From the NCBI RefSeq assembly GCF_004000275.1, contig NZ_RCIP01000002.1, positions 496,283 through 560,282 on the forward strand: a stretch of 64,000 bases of DNA, written 5' to 3'. This DNA is from Saccharospirillum alexandrii (GTDB taxonomy: Bacteria; Pseudomonadota; Gammaproteobacteria; Pseudomonadales; Natronospirillaceae). The position numbers and the translations under genes are program-made. The notes under the pieces were generated by a model. That model saw only the letters and a list, made by a program, of their open reading frames with translations, did no database searches and was not told where the DNA came from. This document shows positions 20,142 through 28,265 of this stretch, piece by piece. The first letter of the stretch is position 1. Every line of letters begins with the position of its first letter.

Positions 20142-21085
20142 CAGCGCTGCCCTCCGTTTTGCCGGGCGATCGCCGTGCGAGCGTCGTCATAGCCGTTGGC
20201 CAGATAATGCTCGGCAATCTCCCGTCCGGTTGCCACCCACACATCGGAATGGCCGGTGATGTATTCCAGCGCTTCTTCAAACGCCTTGATCCGGTGCGGG
20301 CAACTGATCTGGTAATTGTGCGTCGGAATGCACATAACCGTGCCCGATTCAGCCCCCTCTTCATACAAACGATCAAAGTGCCGCTTCAGCATGTTGAGGT
20401 AGTGGCGCGGCTCGACCTTATTCACGGCGTAGACAATGGTGTCGTTCATCTCAAGTGAATAGGGCATGGATATAAAGCGTTTTCCCGACCGTACCTGCAC
20501 CGGTGTCGGCTGGTCGTCATGAAACAGGTCGCAGGTGTAAAAACCGGCGTCGTCACCGAACAGTTCCGTGCCCACTTCGGCAAAGAGGTCCAGGGTGTGC
20601 TCCGAATGCGACAGTGCCGGCGCCAGATACCCCGCACACTTCTGGCCGGTGTGGCGATGAATGGTCTCGATGCTATCGCGAATCATCGCCCGTTCCTGAT
20701 CCTCACTCATGTTGTAGGTGTAGCGCGTGTTGTAGATGCCATGACTGAAAAACTCCCAGTCGCGATCCTTGCAGGCGGCAATGATTTCAGGGTGGTGGTC
20801 GCACAGCGCAACCGATAAGGATACCGAACCGCGAATGCCGTATTTTTCAAGCAGATCCATCTGACGTTTATGCCCGACCCGGTTACCCCAGTCACGTATG
20901 CTATAGCCGGGTACTGCCGGGTTCGGCTGCGGCCAGGCTTTTCTGGATGGATTGGGTGGTGGGTTCAATTCGTAGAATTCAATATTGGGTGCTACCCAAA
21001 ACGCCACCCGGGCACCGTTTGGCCAACGGATTTTAGGCCGGTTCTCGTATGCGTAATACTCGTAGGCGTTCAATGATTCCATCAT
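20141..21085 (-). CDS. Polysaccharide deacetylase-fold hydrolase, PuuE-like (copy 2)
   Basis: This 314-aa paralogue of the next gene downstream shares the FYELNPP/FYPLNQR and RDWGNRVG/RDYGNRVG landmarks at the same positions. It has SHGIYNTRYTY for the His motif and IPTHNYQISCPHR near the C terminus, and differs from copy 1 at several motif positions, so the two need not have the same activity. A ribosome site AGAGGGG precedes ATG ATG at 21085/21082. It lies 12 bases after the isochorismatase-type gene. Confidence 0.82.
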   Translation of the reverse strand: MMESLNAYEYYAYENRPKIRWPNGARVAFWVAPNIEFYELNPPPNPSRKAWPQPNPAVPGYSIRDWGNRVGHKRQMDLLEKYGIRGSVSLSVALCDHHPEIIAACKDRDWEFFSHGIYNTRYTYNMSEDQERAMIRDSIETIHRHTGQKCAGYLAPALSHSEHTLDLFAEVGTELFGDDAGFYTCDLFHDDQPTPVQVRSGKRFISMPYSLEMNDTIVYAVNKVEPRHYLNMLKRHFDRLYEEGAESGTVMCIPTHNYQISCPHRIKAFEEALEYITGHSDVWVATGREIAEHYLANGYDDARTAIARQNGGQR

Positions 21086-21097
21086 GCGGAGCCCCTC

Positions 21098-21769
21098 TTA
21101 CTTGGCGATTTCCTGGTCCAGCCAGGTTTTTACATCCGCGACGGTCATCACGTCCGCGTACTTCAGGTGCAGATCCGTTAGATTTGCGTAGTGGTAGCTT
21201 TCGTGTTTATCCGCCACGCATTCTTCCGGAACAATGGTTCTGTACCCACGTGACAGACTCTCGACCGCCGTGGCTCGAATGCACCCGGAAGTGGAGCCAC
21301 CGGTAATGATCACGGTATCCACCTGATGCCAGACCAATAACGACTGTAAGGGTGTTTCGAAAAAGGCGGACGGCATGCGCTTGGTGTAGATTGGCTCTGT
21401 TGTCGGGTCGATGTCGAGCCGGTCATCAAACTCGGCCCGCTCTGAACCGTGCTTGATGTTTTGCAACGAATCCGGCGTGTCGGTTCGGGTTCCCCAGACA
21501 CCGGCGTCATCGGCGTTGTCCATAAAGGCAACATGCGTCCAGACGACCGGCCAGCCGAGTGTCCTAAAGCGTTTTACCAGATCCATGACGTACGTCATTT
21601 GGTTGGGGTCATGTTCATACGCGGTCTTAAACAAATCGGTGCGGGTATAGGCTTTTTGCGGATCCACATTAACCAGCACCGCTTTCTTGCCAAACCCGAA
21701 GGGTACGCGTTGCGGATTGGCCATCACTTCGTGGAAAATTTCTTTTGCCGTCTTGTCGGTGGTAATCAT
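21098..21769 (-). CDS. Isochorismatase-fold cysteine hydrolase (amidase-like)
   Basis: This 223-aa protein has the catalytic triad of the family: Asp in LVNVDPQKAY, Lys in TKRMPSAF and Cys in GGSTSGCIRAT. The N-terminal extension and the length are closest to N-carbamoylsarcosine amidase and maleamate amidase-type members. It would hydrolyse an amide or carbamoyl group. Sitting between the lyase and the two PuuE-like genes, it suggests that the pathway substrate contains nitrogen released stepwise as amide or ammonia (inference). Confidence 0.87.
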   Translation of the reverse strand: MITTDKTAKEIFHEVMANPQRVPFGFGKKAVLVNVDPQKAYTRTDLFKTAYEHDPNQMTYVMDLVKRFRTLGWPVVWTHVAFMDNADDAGVWGTRTDTPDSLQNIKHGSERAEFDDRLDIDPTTEPIYTKRMPSAFFETPLQSLLVWHQVDTVIITGGSTSGCIRATAVESLSRGYRTIVPEECVADKHESYHYANLTDLHLKYADVMTVADVKTWLDQEIAK

Positions 21770-21803
21770 ACATCGCCTCCTGATCGGTTCATTGCCTCTG
21801 CTC

Positions 21804-22700
21804 CTAGCGCGAAATGTCTTCGTACTGCTGACCCAGTTCCAGCATGGACTGAGTGCCGAGATAATCGTTCAACTCGGTAAAGTTCAACATCTGACTCCGA
21901 AAATTATCGGTGGTGCCATCCCGCTTGAGTGTTTCAAAAAACTGGCTGGCCATAAACGTGAAGGCACGGACAAGTGCCCCCGGGAAAATCACCATGGAAA
22001 ACCCTAACTGTTGAAGCGAGTATGCATCCTGCAAAGGCGTATCACCGCCTTCGACCATATTGGCCATTATCGGCACTTTACCCTGGAAGGCGTTCATGAC
22101 CCGGGCAATCTGCTCCGCCGAACGAATACCTTCCACGAAGACCATATCGGCGCCGGCTTCATAATAGGCGTGAGCCCGCTCTAGCGCGACCTCAATGCCG
22201 TCGGTGGCGATGGCATCCGTTCGACCGATGATCAGCGTCTGGTCACTGTCGCGGGCATCGACAGCCGCCTTCACTTTTCCAGCCATCTCACCGGCACTGA
22301 CCAGGCTCTTACCTTTTAGGTGCCCACAGCGTTTAGGGTATGTCTGATCTTCGAGTTGTATCGCGTTGGCTCCGGAACGTTCCAGCAGGCGCACACTGCG
22401 CATGACGTTCAGGGCGTTACCAAAACCGGTATCACAATCCACCACGATGGAGACGTCATTGCGTTCACGAATGTGCCCCAGTGTGTCATTCACTTCCGAC
22501 AAGCTCATCAGGCCAATGTCTGGCCGTCCCAGCTTGGTATAGGCCAGGCTGGCGCCGGACAGGTAAACGGTGTCGAAGCCTGCCTGCTGTGCCAGAGAAG
22601 CACTCAGAGCGTCGTAAACACCCGGCGCTACGACGATATCAGAATGGTGTAACCGAGTTTTCAGGCTCGAAGCGTGCGAGGTGCTCTGGTCTGCTGTCAT
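21804..22700 (-). CDS. Isocitrate lyase/PEP mutase-family C-C lyase
   Basis: This 298-aa TIM-barrel enzyme has the metal site DCDTGFGN and the catalytic-Cys loop KRCGHLKGK. The Cys marks lyases (methylisocitrate, isocitrate, 2,3-dimethylmalate) rather than phosphonate mutases. The expected reaction is retro-aldol cleavage of a substituted malate to pyruvate or glyoxylate plus a carboxylic acid. A LeuCD-type hydratase is encoded across the divergent promoter. In 2,3-dimethylmalate metabolism a LeuCD-type hydratase and this lyase act in sequence, which makes a similar pair of steps plausible here. Confidence 0.87.
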   Translation of the reverse strand: MTADQSTSHASSLKTRLHHSDIVVAPGVYDALSASLAQQAGFDTVYLSGASLAYTKLGRPDIGLMSLSEVNDTLGHIRERNDVSIVVDCDTGFGNALNVMRSVRLLERSGANAIQLEDQTYPKRCGHLKGKSLVSAGEMAGKVKAAVDARDSDQTLIIGRTDAIATDGIEVALERAHAYYEAGADMVFVEGIRSAEQIARVMNAFQGKVPIMANMVEGGDTPLQDAYSLQQLGFSMVIFPGALVRAFTFMASQFFETLKRDGTTDNFRSQMLNFTELNDYLGTQSMLELGQQYEDISR

Positions 22701-22840
22701 AAGTCATTTCATCCAGATAAGTTCAATGTAATGTGCGAACTGGCGCGACAAGCCAACGCGGTTTGTCGCGGTATGTGTCGGTCGGCGCCTGCTACACCGG
22801 GCCTTTTTTCACGTCACACTCCGAGAGCGATAACGCGACC

Positions 22841-23398
22841 TTACTCATTCGCATTGGCCAGATCATTCCAAACGTCCTGTCGAACCAGCAGGCCCGCCTG
22901 CAGTTCAAAGCGATCAATGAACCGAATGCCGCTGAACGCGAGGCCATCCAGCCATTCACCGGACAGAGTGCCGTGAGTGGTAACAACGGTGCTGTCCATG
23001 CCGTAGGCAACATCGGTCGAGATGATCGTTTTGCTGACGTGCCGGTAACGCCCCTTGGCCCAGTCAACCAATTGCGCCAATGTTCGGAGCTCACCGCTAC
23101 CGGGAAACGACATAACGAAATCGGCCGCCAGATAGGTCTGCGCCTTTTCGAGGTCCCGCGCCTCCATCGCTGCCAGATATTCAGCAACAACGGCCGCCGC
23201 GTCGGGCGCACCAGCACCCGGCTGACGTGATTCCCCTCCCCGGCTGTATTGATCGGACCCAACTTCATGAATCCAAACGGTAATAGCGTCGGGTTTGGCC
23301 TGGGTGATGCCTCTGACCACGCCCGTCAGCGCACGCATCAGCCGGTGTTTGATCTCCGGGCTGTAGCCTTTAAGCAGGTTGACCTGAAGCATTGGCAT
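22841..23398 (-). CDS. 4-Oxalocrotonate tautomerase domain fused to a SnoaL-like domain
   Basis: This is a 185-aa two-domain protein. Residues 1-60 match the tautomerase fold: Met-Pro start giving the catalytic Pro1, the YSPEIKHRLMRALT helix and the ITVWIHEV strand. Residues 75-185 look like a SnoaL/NTF2 cone (VAEYLAAMEARDLEKAQTYLAADFVMSFPG, then DRFELQAGL). I start it at ATG 23398, which places Pro second and has GGAGAG upstream; the longer frame from 23440 would bury Pro1. It is the first gene of the minus-strand arm. The fusion is uncommon and may join keto-enol tautomerisation to a second isomerase or hydrolase step. Confidence 0.78.
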   Translation of the reverse strand: MPMLQVNLLKGYSPEIKHRLMRALTGVVRGITQAKPDAITVWIHEVGSDQYSRGGESRQPGAGAPDAAAVVAEYLAAMEARDLEKAQTYLAADFVMSFPGSGELRTLAQLVDWAKGRYRHVSKTIISTDVAYGMDSTVVTTHGTLSGEWLDGLAFSGIRFIDRFELQAGLLVRQDVWNDLANANE

Positions 23399-23464
23399 AG
23401 GGGATTCTCTCCGCAGCGGCCGTGGTAATGTAGCGGGCATCCACTGCCTTTGTCTTATTTTAAT

Positions 23465-23489
23465 GTACTATACTTAATACATTTATATG
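23465..23489. promoter_or_regulatory. Probable GntR operator, copy 1
   Basis: The 25-bp block GTACTATA, two bases, TAATACATTTA, one base, ATG recurs at 24409-24433 with 22 of 25 identical positions. It is partly palindromic and overlaps the predicted minus-strand -10 box, as expected for a repressor site controlling the minus arm and the regulator gene. Confidence 0.75.
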
Positions 23490-23511
23490 TGCTATACCTG
23501 TGACCTGTCAA
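23482..23511 (-). promoter_or_regulatory. Candidate promoter of the minus-strand catabolic operon
   Basis: On the minus strand TTGACA (23511-23506) and TATAAA (23487-23482) are 18 bases apart. The -10 box lies inside the operator copy at 23465-23489. Confidence 0.6.
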
Positions 23512-23545
23512 GTAAAGACAGTCTCAGCGCTAACGAGGACCTTAC

Positions 23546-24337
23546 ATGGATGCACCCCTTCACTCAGGCGGACCTGGCGGCACCAAGTCGCATCAGTTGT
23601 TTTTGCTGCTCAAAGACGCGATCGTGAATGGCCGCATGGCACCGGGCACCAAGTTACCGGGCGAACTGAAGCTGGCGGAAGAACATCGGGTATCACGCGT
23701 TACCGTTCGCCGGGCCCTGGACGCCCTGACCGAAGAAGGCCTGATTTATCGAAAACCAGGCATTGGCACCCGCGTTTGCGAACGGCCGGTTGGCGCTACG
23801 GTGATGACCGCGAGCGTTTCAAATCTGCTGCCAAACATGGTCAAGCTGGGCGAAAACTCTCGGGTTCGACTGCTTGAATTCGTGTATGAGCAACCGTCTG
23901 AAACGATTCGCGAACGGCTTGGGCTTGGCGATGGTGATCGAACCCAGCGCTCTATCCGGGTACGGTTATCGGAAGACAAACCCTTTTCCTATCTGGTTAC
24001 CAATGTGCCTGAGCGCATTGCGCTCAACTACAGCGAAAGTGATCTGGCCAGCACCCCGTTGTTCGTTTTGCTTGAACGCAGCGGCGTACACGTGGATCAC
24101 GCGTCTCAAAGTATTTCGGCGACGCTGGCCACCAAAGAAGTGGCCCGCGCCCTGGATGTTTCCGTGGGTTCACCCTTGATATCACTCACCCGGGTTGTAT
24201 TCGATAAAGCCGGGAATGGGGTCGAACACCTGCAAGCCCTCTACCGCCCCGATCGCTATCGCATTCAGATCGACCTCAACCGGGCCGGCTCAGAGGACGA
24301 CCGCTACTGGCAAACCATTGACCCTCTGGAGGGGTAA
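23546..24337 (+). CDS. GntR/HutC-family transcriptional regulator
   Basis: This 263-aa protein has an N-terminal winged helix (residues 15-80; GTKLPGELKLAEEHRVSRVT and RKPGIGTRV are typical) and a C-terminal UTRA effector domain (about 95-240) of the HutC subfamily. It lies between the two arms of the catabolic locus. The paired 25-bp sites upstream of the minus arm and upstream of the leuC-like gene are its likely targets. The ligand is expected to be the pathway substrate or an intermediate. Confidence 0.9.
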   Translation: MDAPLHSGGPGGTKSHQLFLLLKDAIVNGRMAPGTKLPGELKLAEEHRVSRVTVRRALDALTEEGLIYRKPGIGTRVCERPVGATVMTASVSNLLPNMVKLGENSRVRLLEFVYEQPSETIRERLGLGDGDRTQRSIRVRLSEDKPFSYLVTNVPERIALNYSESDLASTPLFVLLERSGVHVDHASQSISATLATKEVARALDVSVGSPLISLTRVVFDKAGNGVEHLQALYRPDRYRIQIDLNRAGSEDDRYWQTIDPLEG

Positions 24338-24373
24338 ATCGCTCGCCCCTCACCCCCGATTGCATTGAGAGAG

Positions 24374-24401
24374 TTGACAGACCTAAAATCCTTGGTATAC
24401 C
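24374..24401 (+). promoter_or_regulatory. Strong candidate sigma-70 promoter for the leuC-like operon
   Basis: TTGACA at 24374-24379 and TATACC at 24396-24401 are 16 bases apart. The operator copy begins eight bases downstream, across the expected transcription start. Confidence 0.65.
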
Positions 24402-24408
24402 TTTAATT

Positions 24409-24433
24409 GTACTATATCTAATACATTTAAATG
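24409..24433. promoter_or_regulatory. Probable GntR operator, copy 2
   Basis: This is the near-identical partner of the block at 23465-23489, here just after the -10 box of the leuC-like promoter. Bound protein would block initiation. Confidence 0.75.
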
Positions 24434-24513
24434 ATCACCTTAATGGTCTCAGCCTTTCCGGCAAAGGATCAGCGATCAAAGTAGCCTGGCCTTGCGGGCA
24501 GCGTGGAAGCGAC

Positions 24514-25926
24514 ATGAGCAGACAGACCTTGTTCGACAAAATCTGGCAAAGCCATGAAATTTGCCAGAATGATGAAGGCCAGAGCTTGCTGTGGGTCGAT
24601 CGGCATCTGGCTCACGAGGGATCGTTTCACGCCTTTAACAAACTGGCCGAACGCGGTCTGTCCGTGCGTCACCCGGAACTGACGCTGGGCATTGCCGATC
24701 ATTATGTGCCAACCCATTCGCGCTCCCTGGCGACTGTGAATGACAAGACACGCAGCGTCATCGAACAGTTGATCACCAACACCCGAGCCCACGGAATACC
24801 CCTGATCGGACTGGACGATTCGCGCCAGGGTATTGTTCACGTTGTTGGCCCTGAGCTCGGGCTTACGCAGCCCGGTCTGGTCATGGTCTGTGGGGACAGT
24901 CATACCTCGACCCACGGTGCACTGGGTGCACTGGCGTTTGGTATTGGCGCTTCGGAAGTGGCCCACGTTCTGGCGACACAGACGCTGTGGCAAAACAAAC
25001 CCAAACAATTGCGCATACGCATCGATGGCGCCTTGTCGCCGGCCGCTACCGCCAAAGACATTGCCCTGGCCTGGATCTCGCAGTTGGGCGCGGACGGCGC
25101 CCGGGGCTACGCCATCGAGTACGCCGGGTCAGCCATCGACGACCTCAGTGTTGAAGCCCGGCTCACCTTGTGCAACCTGTCCATTGAAGGCGGCGCTCGT
25201 TGCGGCATGATCGCACCGGACGACAAAACCCTCGCTTACCTCAAAAACCGCCCAATGGCGCCAAAAGGCGACGAGTTCGAGCAGGCCACGGCCTGGTGGC
25301 GAACCCTGGTCACCGATGCAGACGCGGTCTTTGACCGTGAGGTCGAATTGGATGCCTCCGAGATCGCCCCTCAGGTCACCTGGGGAACGTCGCCTGAAGA
25401 AGCCCTGCCGATCACCGCCTGTGTGCCCTACCCGGATGATGCGCACGCGACGGACAAAGCCCGGCAACATCGGGACAGCATTGACTACATGGGCCTGAAG
25501 CCGGGTCAGGCTCTAACTGACATTGCCATAGACCGGGTGTTCATTGGTTCCTGCACCAACGCTCGCATCGAGGACCTTCGCGCAGCAGCGGCTGTACTTA
25601 AAGGTCGCAAGAGCAAGGTACCCGGTTTGATTTCGGCCGGGTCAACGCAGGTAAAGGCTCAGGCCGAGGCCGAAGGGCTCGATCACATCTTCATAGAGGC
25701 AGGGCTGGAGTGGCGCGAATCGGGTTGCTCCATGTGCGTTGGCATGAATGGCGATCAGTTAGCATCGGGTGAGCGTTGCGCCTCGTCCACCAATCGGAAT
25801 TTCAAAGGCCGACAAGGTCTGGGTTCCCGCACGCATCTGATGTCGCCCGCCATGGTCGCGGCAGCGGCCGTGGCCGGACACCTCACCGATGTACGCCCCT
25901 TGCTTCAGGAGTTCCCCCAGCCATGA
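24514..25926 (+). CDS. Aconitase-superfamily hydratase, large subunit (LeuC-like)
   Basis: This 470-aa protein aligns end to end with bacterial-type LeuC (3-isopropylmalate dehydratase large subunit). Landmarks are GDSHTSTHGALGALAFGIGASEV, split across residues 128-150, and the three 4Fe-4S ligands, one in GSCTNAR (near 347) and two in GCSMCVGMN (near 407 and 410). The locus has no leuB or leuA, and it is GntR-controlled beside a lyase and a TRAP transporter, so I read it as a catabolic hydratase (maleate/citramalate/dimethylmalate type) rather than leucine synthesis. That assignment is by context. Confidence 0.87.
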   Translation: MSRQTLFDKIWQSHEICQNDEGQSLLWVDRHLAHEGSFHAFNKLAERGLSVRHPELTLGIADHYVPTHSRSLATVNDKTRSVIEQLITNTRAHGIPLIGLDDSRQGIVHVVGPELGLTQPGLVMVCGDSHTSTHGALGALAFGIGASEVAHVLATQTLWQNKPKQLRIRIDGALSPAATAKDIALAWISQLGADGARGYAIEYAGSAIDDLSVEARLTLCNLSIEGGARCGMIAPDDKTLAYLKNRPMAPKGDEFEQATAWWRTLVTDADAVFDREVELDASEIAPQVTWGTSPEEALPITACVPYPDDAHATDKARQHRDSIDYMGLKPGQALTDIAIDRVFIGSCTNARIEDLRAAAAVLKGRKSKVPGLISAGSTQVKAQAEAEGLDHIFIEAGLEWRESGCSMCVGMNGDQLASGERCASSTNRNFKGRQGLGSRTHLMSPAMVAAAAVAGHLTDVRPLLQEFPQP

Positions 25927-26570
25927 CGCCCTTTACCCAATTGACGGCACCCGCATGCCCGCTGGTGAGAAGCAATGTGGACACCGACCAGCTGATACCT
26001 GCCCGATTTATGAAAGAACCCCGCCGGGTGGGCTACGGCCAATTCCTGCTGTACGACCTTCGCCACGATGACACCGGTAAGCCGGCGGATGATTTCATAT
26101 TAAACCAGCCCGGTGCGGAGCATTTCCAGATCATGGTCGCACGCCGCAATTTCGGTGCGGGCTCATCGCGTGAAGCGGCCGTATACGCCCTCGTCGATTA
26201 TGGCTTCCGCTGTGTCATTGCCCCCAGCTTTGGCGATATTTTCTCATCAAACGCCGTTAACAATGGGTTGTTGCCAGCGCTCGTGAACGAGGCAGACGCA
26301 GACCGACTGCTGAACGCACTCGGGTCTGAACCCACCCCCATCAGCGTGGATCTGGCAAGCCAACAGATTCATTTTGCTGGCCAGGTTATCCCATTCGACA
26401 TAAACGCGGTTTGGAAAACCAAATTGCTCAATGGTTGGGATGATATTGATCTGACCGAAGGATACAGATCGAAGATAGACGACTTTTTGTTGACGTATCA
26501 AACACGGTATCCCTGGACACAGGGCCAGCCGGAAGGAGCACCCGGGCTGATCGCCCGCGACAATCGATGA
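25923..26570 (+). CDS. Aconitase-superfamily hydratase, small subunit (LeuD-like)
   Basis: This 215-aa protein is the swivelling domain subunit of the LeuCD-type enzyme. I start it at ATG 25923 within the ATGA overlap with the large subunit; the longer upstream frame is an overlap artefact. The substrate-loop region reads NVDTDQLIPARFM and the phosphate-like loop NFGAGSSREAA. LeuD proteins usually have NFGCGSSREHA, so the Cys-to-Ala and His-to-Ala changes next to the active-site Ser/Arg are consistent with a different substrate. Confidence 0.87.
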   Translation: MTPFTQLTAPACPLVRSNVDTDQLIPARFMKEPRRVGYGQFLLYDLRHDDTGKPADDFILNQPGAEHFQIMVARRNFGAGSSREAAVYALVDYGFRCVIAPSFGDIFSSNAVNNGLLPALVNEADADRLLNALGSEPTPISVDLASQQIHFAGQVIPFDINAVWKTKLLNGWDDIDLTEGYRSKIDDFLLTYQTRYPWTQGQPEGAPGLIARDNR

Positions 26571-26669
26571 CGCAAACCCCAAGAAAACCGGACCATGCCA
26601 ACCTAGCCAGTATTCAGGCTAACAGAACAACAGGCAGCCCCGGATTCATAACAATGAGAGGTAATAATA

Positions 26670-27686
26670 ATGAAGCAGTCATTCCTGAAAAAAACGGCCC
26701 TGGCCATTGGCCTGGTGTCGTCACTGTCGGTCACGAGCATCGCTTCGGCTGAAGAGCGTATTACCGCTGTTCATGCCTTCAACACCTCGCTGATTTATAC
26801 CCGCAGTTTTCTGCAATTTGTCGATATGGTGAACGAGCGTGGCGAAGGCATCATTGAAATTGATGTACGTGGTGGCCCGGAAGTCATTGGCCTGAGTGAA
26901 CAACCCGACGCTGTGCGCAACGGCATTGTCGATATGGCCTATACAGCGGCCAGCTTCTATGGCGGCACCGTACCGGAACGCGACATCATGGTTGCTTCTA
27001 ATACGAACGCCATTTATGCCCGTGAAAGTGGCGGCATCGATCTGTTGAATCAGATCCACCAGGAAAAAATGGGCGTCTACTATTTGGGCTGGTTTGAGAG
27101 CGGTGTGAGCTACAACCTGTACACCGTCGACGAACCCACCATTGGCGACGATGGCCGTCTGAGTGTCGACGGACTGAAACTGCGCTCCAACCCGGTTTAC
27201 GATGCATTCTTTCGCGACTACCTGGGTGCCGAACCCATCAGTTTGCCAACGACCGATGTGTATTCAGCGCTGGAGCGTAACGTGGTAAACGCCACAGGCT
27301 GGACTGAGATTGGCCTGGCGGACCTAAACTGGGATCGCTTCCTGAACTACCGGATTGAACCTTCGTTTTTCTCGACTGACATGGGCGTCATCATTAACCT
27401 CGACAGCTGGAATGAGCTGAGCGAAGAAGCCCAGATCATCCTTCAGGAAGTAGCCATCGAGCATGAGCGCAACAGCGCCTTAACCTTGCAGGAAGATGCC
27501 AAAGTACAACGCGAAGAAATGATCGCCAATGGCATGCAGATTGTAGATCTTGAAGGCGATGTGCGCGCGCAATTTTCTGAGTCTGCACGTGAAGCAACCT
27601 GGAACCGGATGCGCGGCCTGATGGAACGCCACCCAATGGGACTGGAGCACTATGATTCACTGGTAGAAATGTTCAACGAACTTTAA
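26670..27686 (+). CDS. TRAP transporter solute-binding protein (DctP family)
   Basis: This 338-aa periplasmic receptor has a signal peptide (KK, hydrophobic core, cleavage near ASA-EE, residue 27). It has the DctP fold: QPDAVRNGIVDMAYT, the LKLRSNPVYDAFFRDYLGAEPISL segment (split, with the carboxylate-binding Arg in LRS), and VVNATGWTEIG. TRAP systems import organic acids using the sodium gradient. It follows leuD after 99 bases and has a good ribosome site (AGAGG). A strong hairpin terminator separates it from its own membrane subunits. Confidence 0.9.
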   Translation: MKQSFLKKTALAIGLVSSLSVTSIASAEERITAVHAFNTSLIYTRSFLQFVDMVNERGEGIIEIDVRGGPEVIGLSEQPDAVRNGIVDMAYTAASFYGGTVPERDIMVASNTNAIYARESGGIDLLNQIHQEKMGVYYLGWFESGVSYNLYTVDEPTIGDDGRLSVDGLKLRSNPVYDAFFRDYLGAEPISLPTTDVYSALERNVVNATGWTEIGLADLNWDRFLNYRIEPSFFSTDMGVIINLDSWNELSEEAQIILQEVAIEHERNSALTLQEDAKVQREEMIANGMQIVDLEGDVRAQFSESAREATWNRMRGLMERHPMGLEHYDSLVEMFNEL

Positions 27687-27701
27687 CTCGACCCAAGCCA
27701 T

Positions 27702-27737
27702 AACAGGCACGGCAGCCATCTGCCGTGCCTGTTTTTT
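27702..27737 (+). terminator. Intrinsic terminator between TRAP receptor and membrane genes
   Basis: AACAGGCACGGCAG pairs perfectly with CTGCCGTGCCTGTT around a CCAT loop and runs into T6. It is strong, so read-through must supply the DctQ/DctM message unless a promoter hides in the 20-base gap. Confidence 0.9.
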
Positions 27738-27758
27738 GGTTGCTAGCAGGTGAATACC

Positions 27759-28265
27759 ATGCGAATTGCCAGCAAGGCTTACAAAGCTTTGATCGATTTT
27801 CTAGCCATCGTCGCCGGCGCCATGCTGGTGTGGCTGATGGTGGCCATTGTACTGACGGTCGTATTACGTAACCTTGGCCTACAGCCTTCGGCCTGGTTTT
27901 TCGTATCAACAGAATACGCCATGTTCTATCTTACCCTGCTCGGCGCGCCCTGGCTGGTTAGAGAAAAGGGGCATGTCTATATCGAATTATTCACAGCAAC
28001 ATTGCCCAAATCCGTCCTGAACGTTCACAGCCGGGCAGTCTCTCTGTTCTGTGTCCTGGTGTGTCTGGTTCTGGCCTGGAAAGGCTATGACCTCGTCGTT
28101 CAGAACGTCACCCGGAGCGACTACGATGTTCGGGCATTCTTTGTACCCAAATGGATACTTACCATCGTCTTTCCTTTTTGTTTTTTCCTGATGGCCACAG
28201 AGTTCTTTAAATTTGTTGTCGGAAAAGACATCTTGCACAGCGGTGAAGCGGGGATCAAAGAATGA
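27759..28265 (+). CDS. TRAP transporter small membrane subunit (DctQ family)
   Basis: This 168-aa protein has four hydrophobic segments and the DctQ landmark EYAMFYLTLLGAPWLVREKGHV. I use ATG 27759 because AGGTG lies six bases upstream; GTG 27750 is also in frame. It overlaps dctM by four bases (ATGA). Confidence 0.87.
   Translation: MRIASKAYKALIDFLAIVAGAMLVWLMVAIVLTVVLRNLGLQPSAWFFVSTEYAMFYLTLLGAPWLVREKGHVYIELFTATLPKSVLNVHSRAVSLFCVLVCLVLAWKGYDLVVQNVTRSDYDVRAFFVPKWILTIVFPFCFFLMATEFFKFVVGKDILHSGEAGIKE

Noticed and set aside
24514-26570. Leucine biosynthesis genes
   Set aside because: LeuCD-type sequence is real, but there is no leuA or leuB, the regulator is GntR type, and the neighbours are catabolic; I do not assign leuC/leuD symbols.
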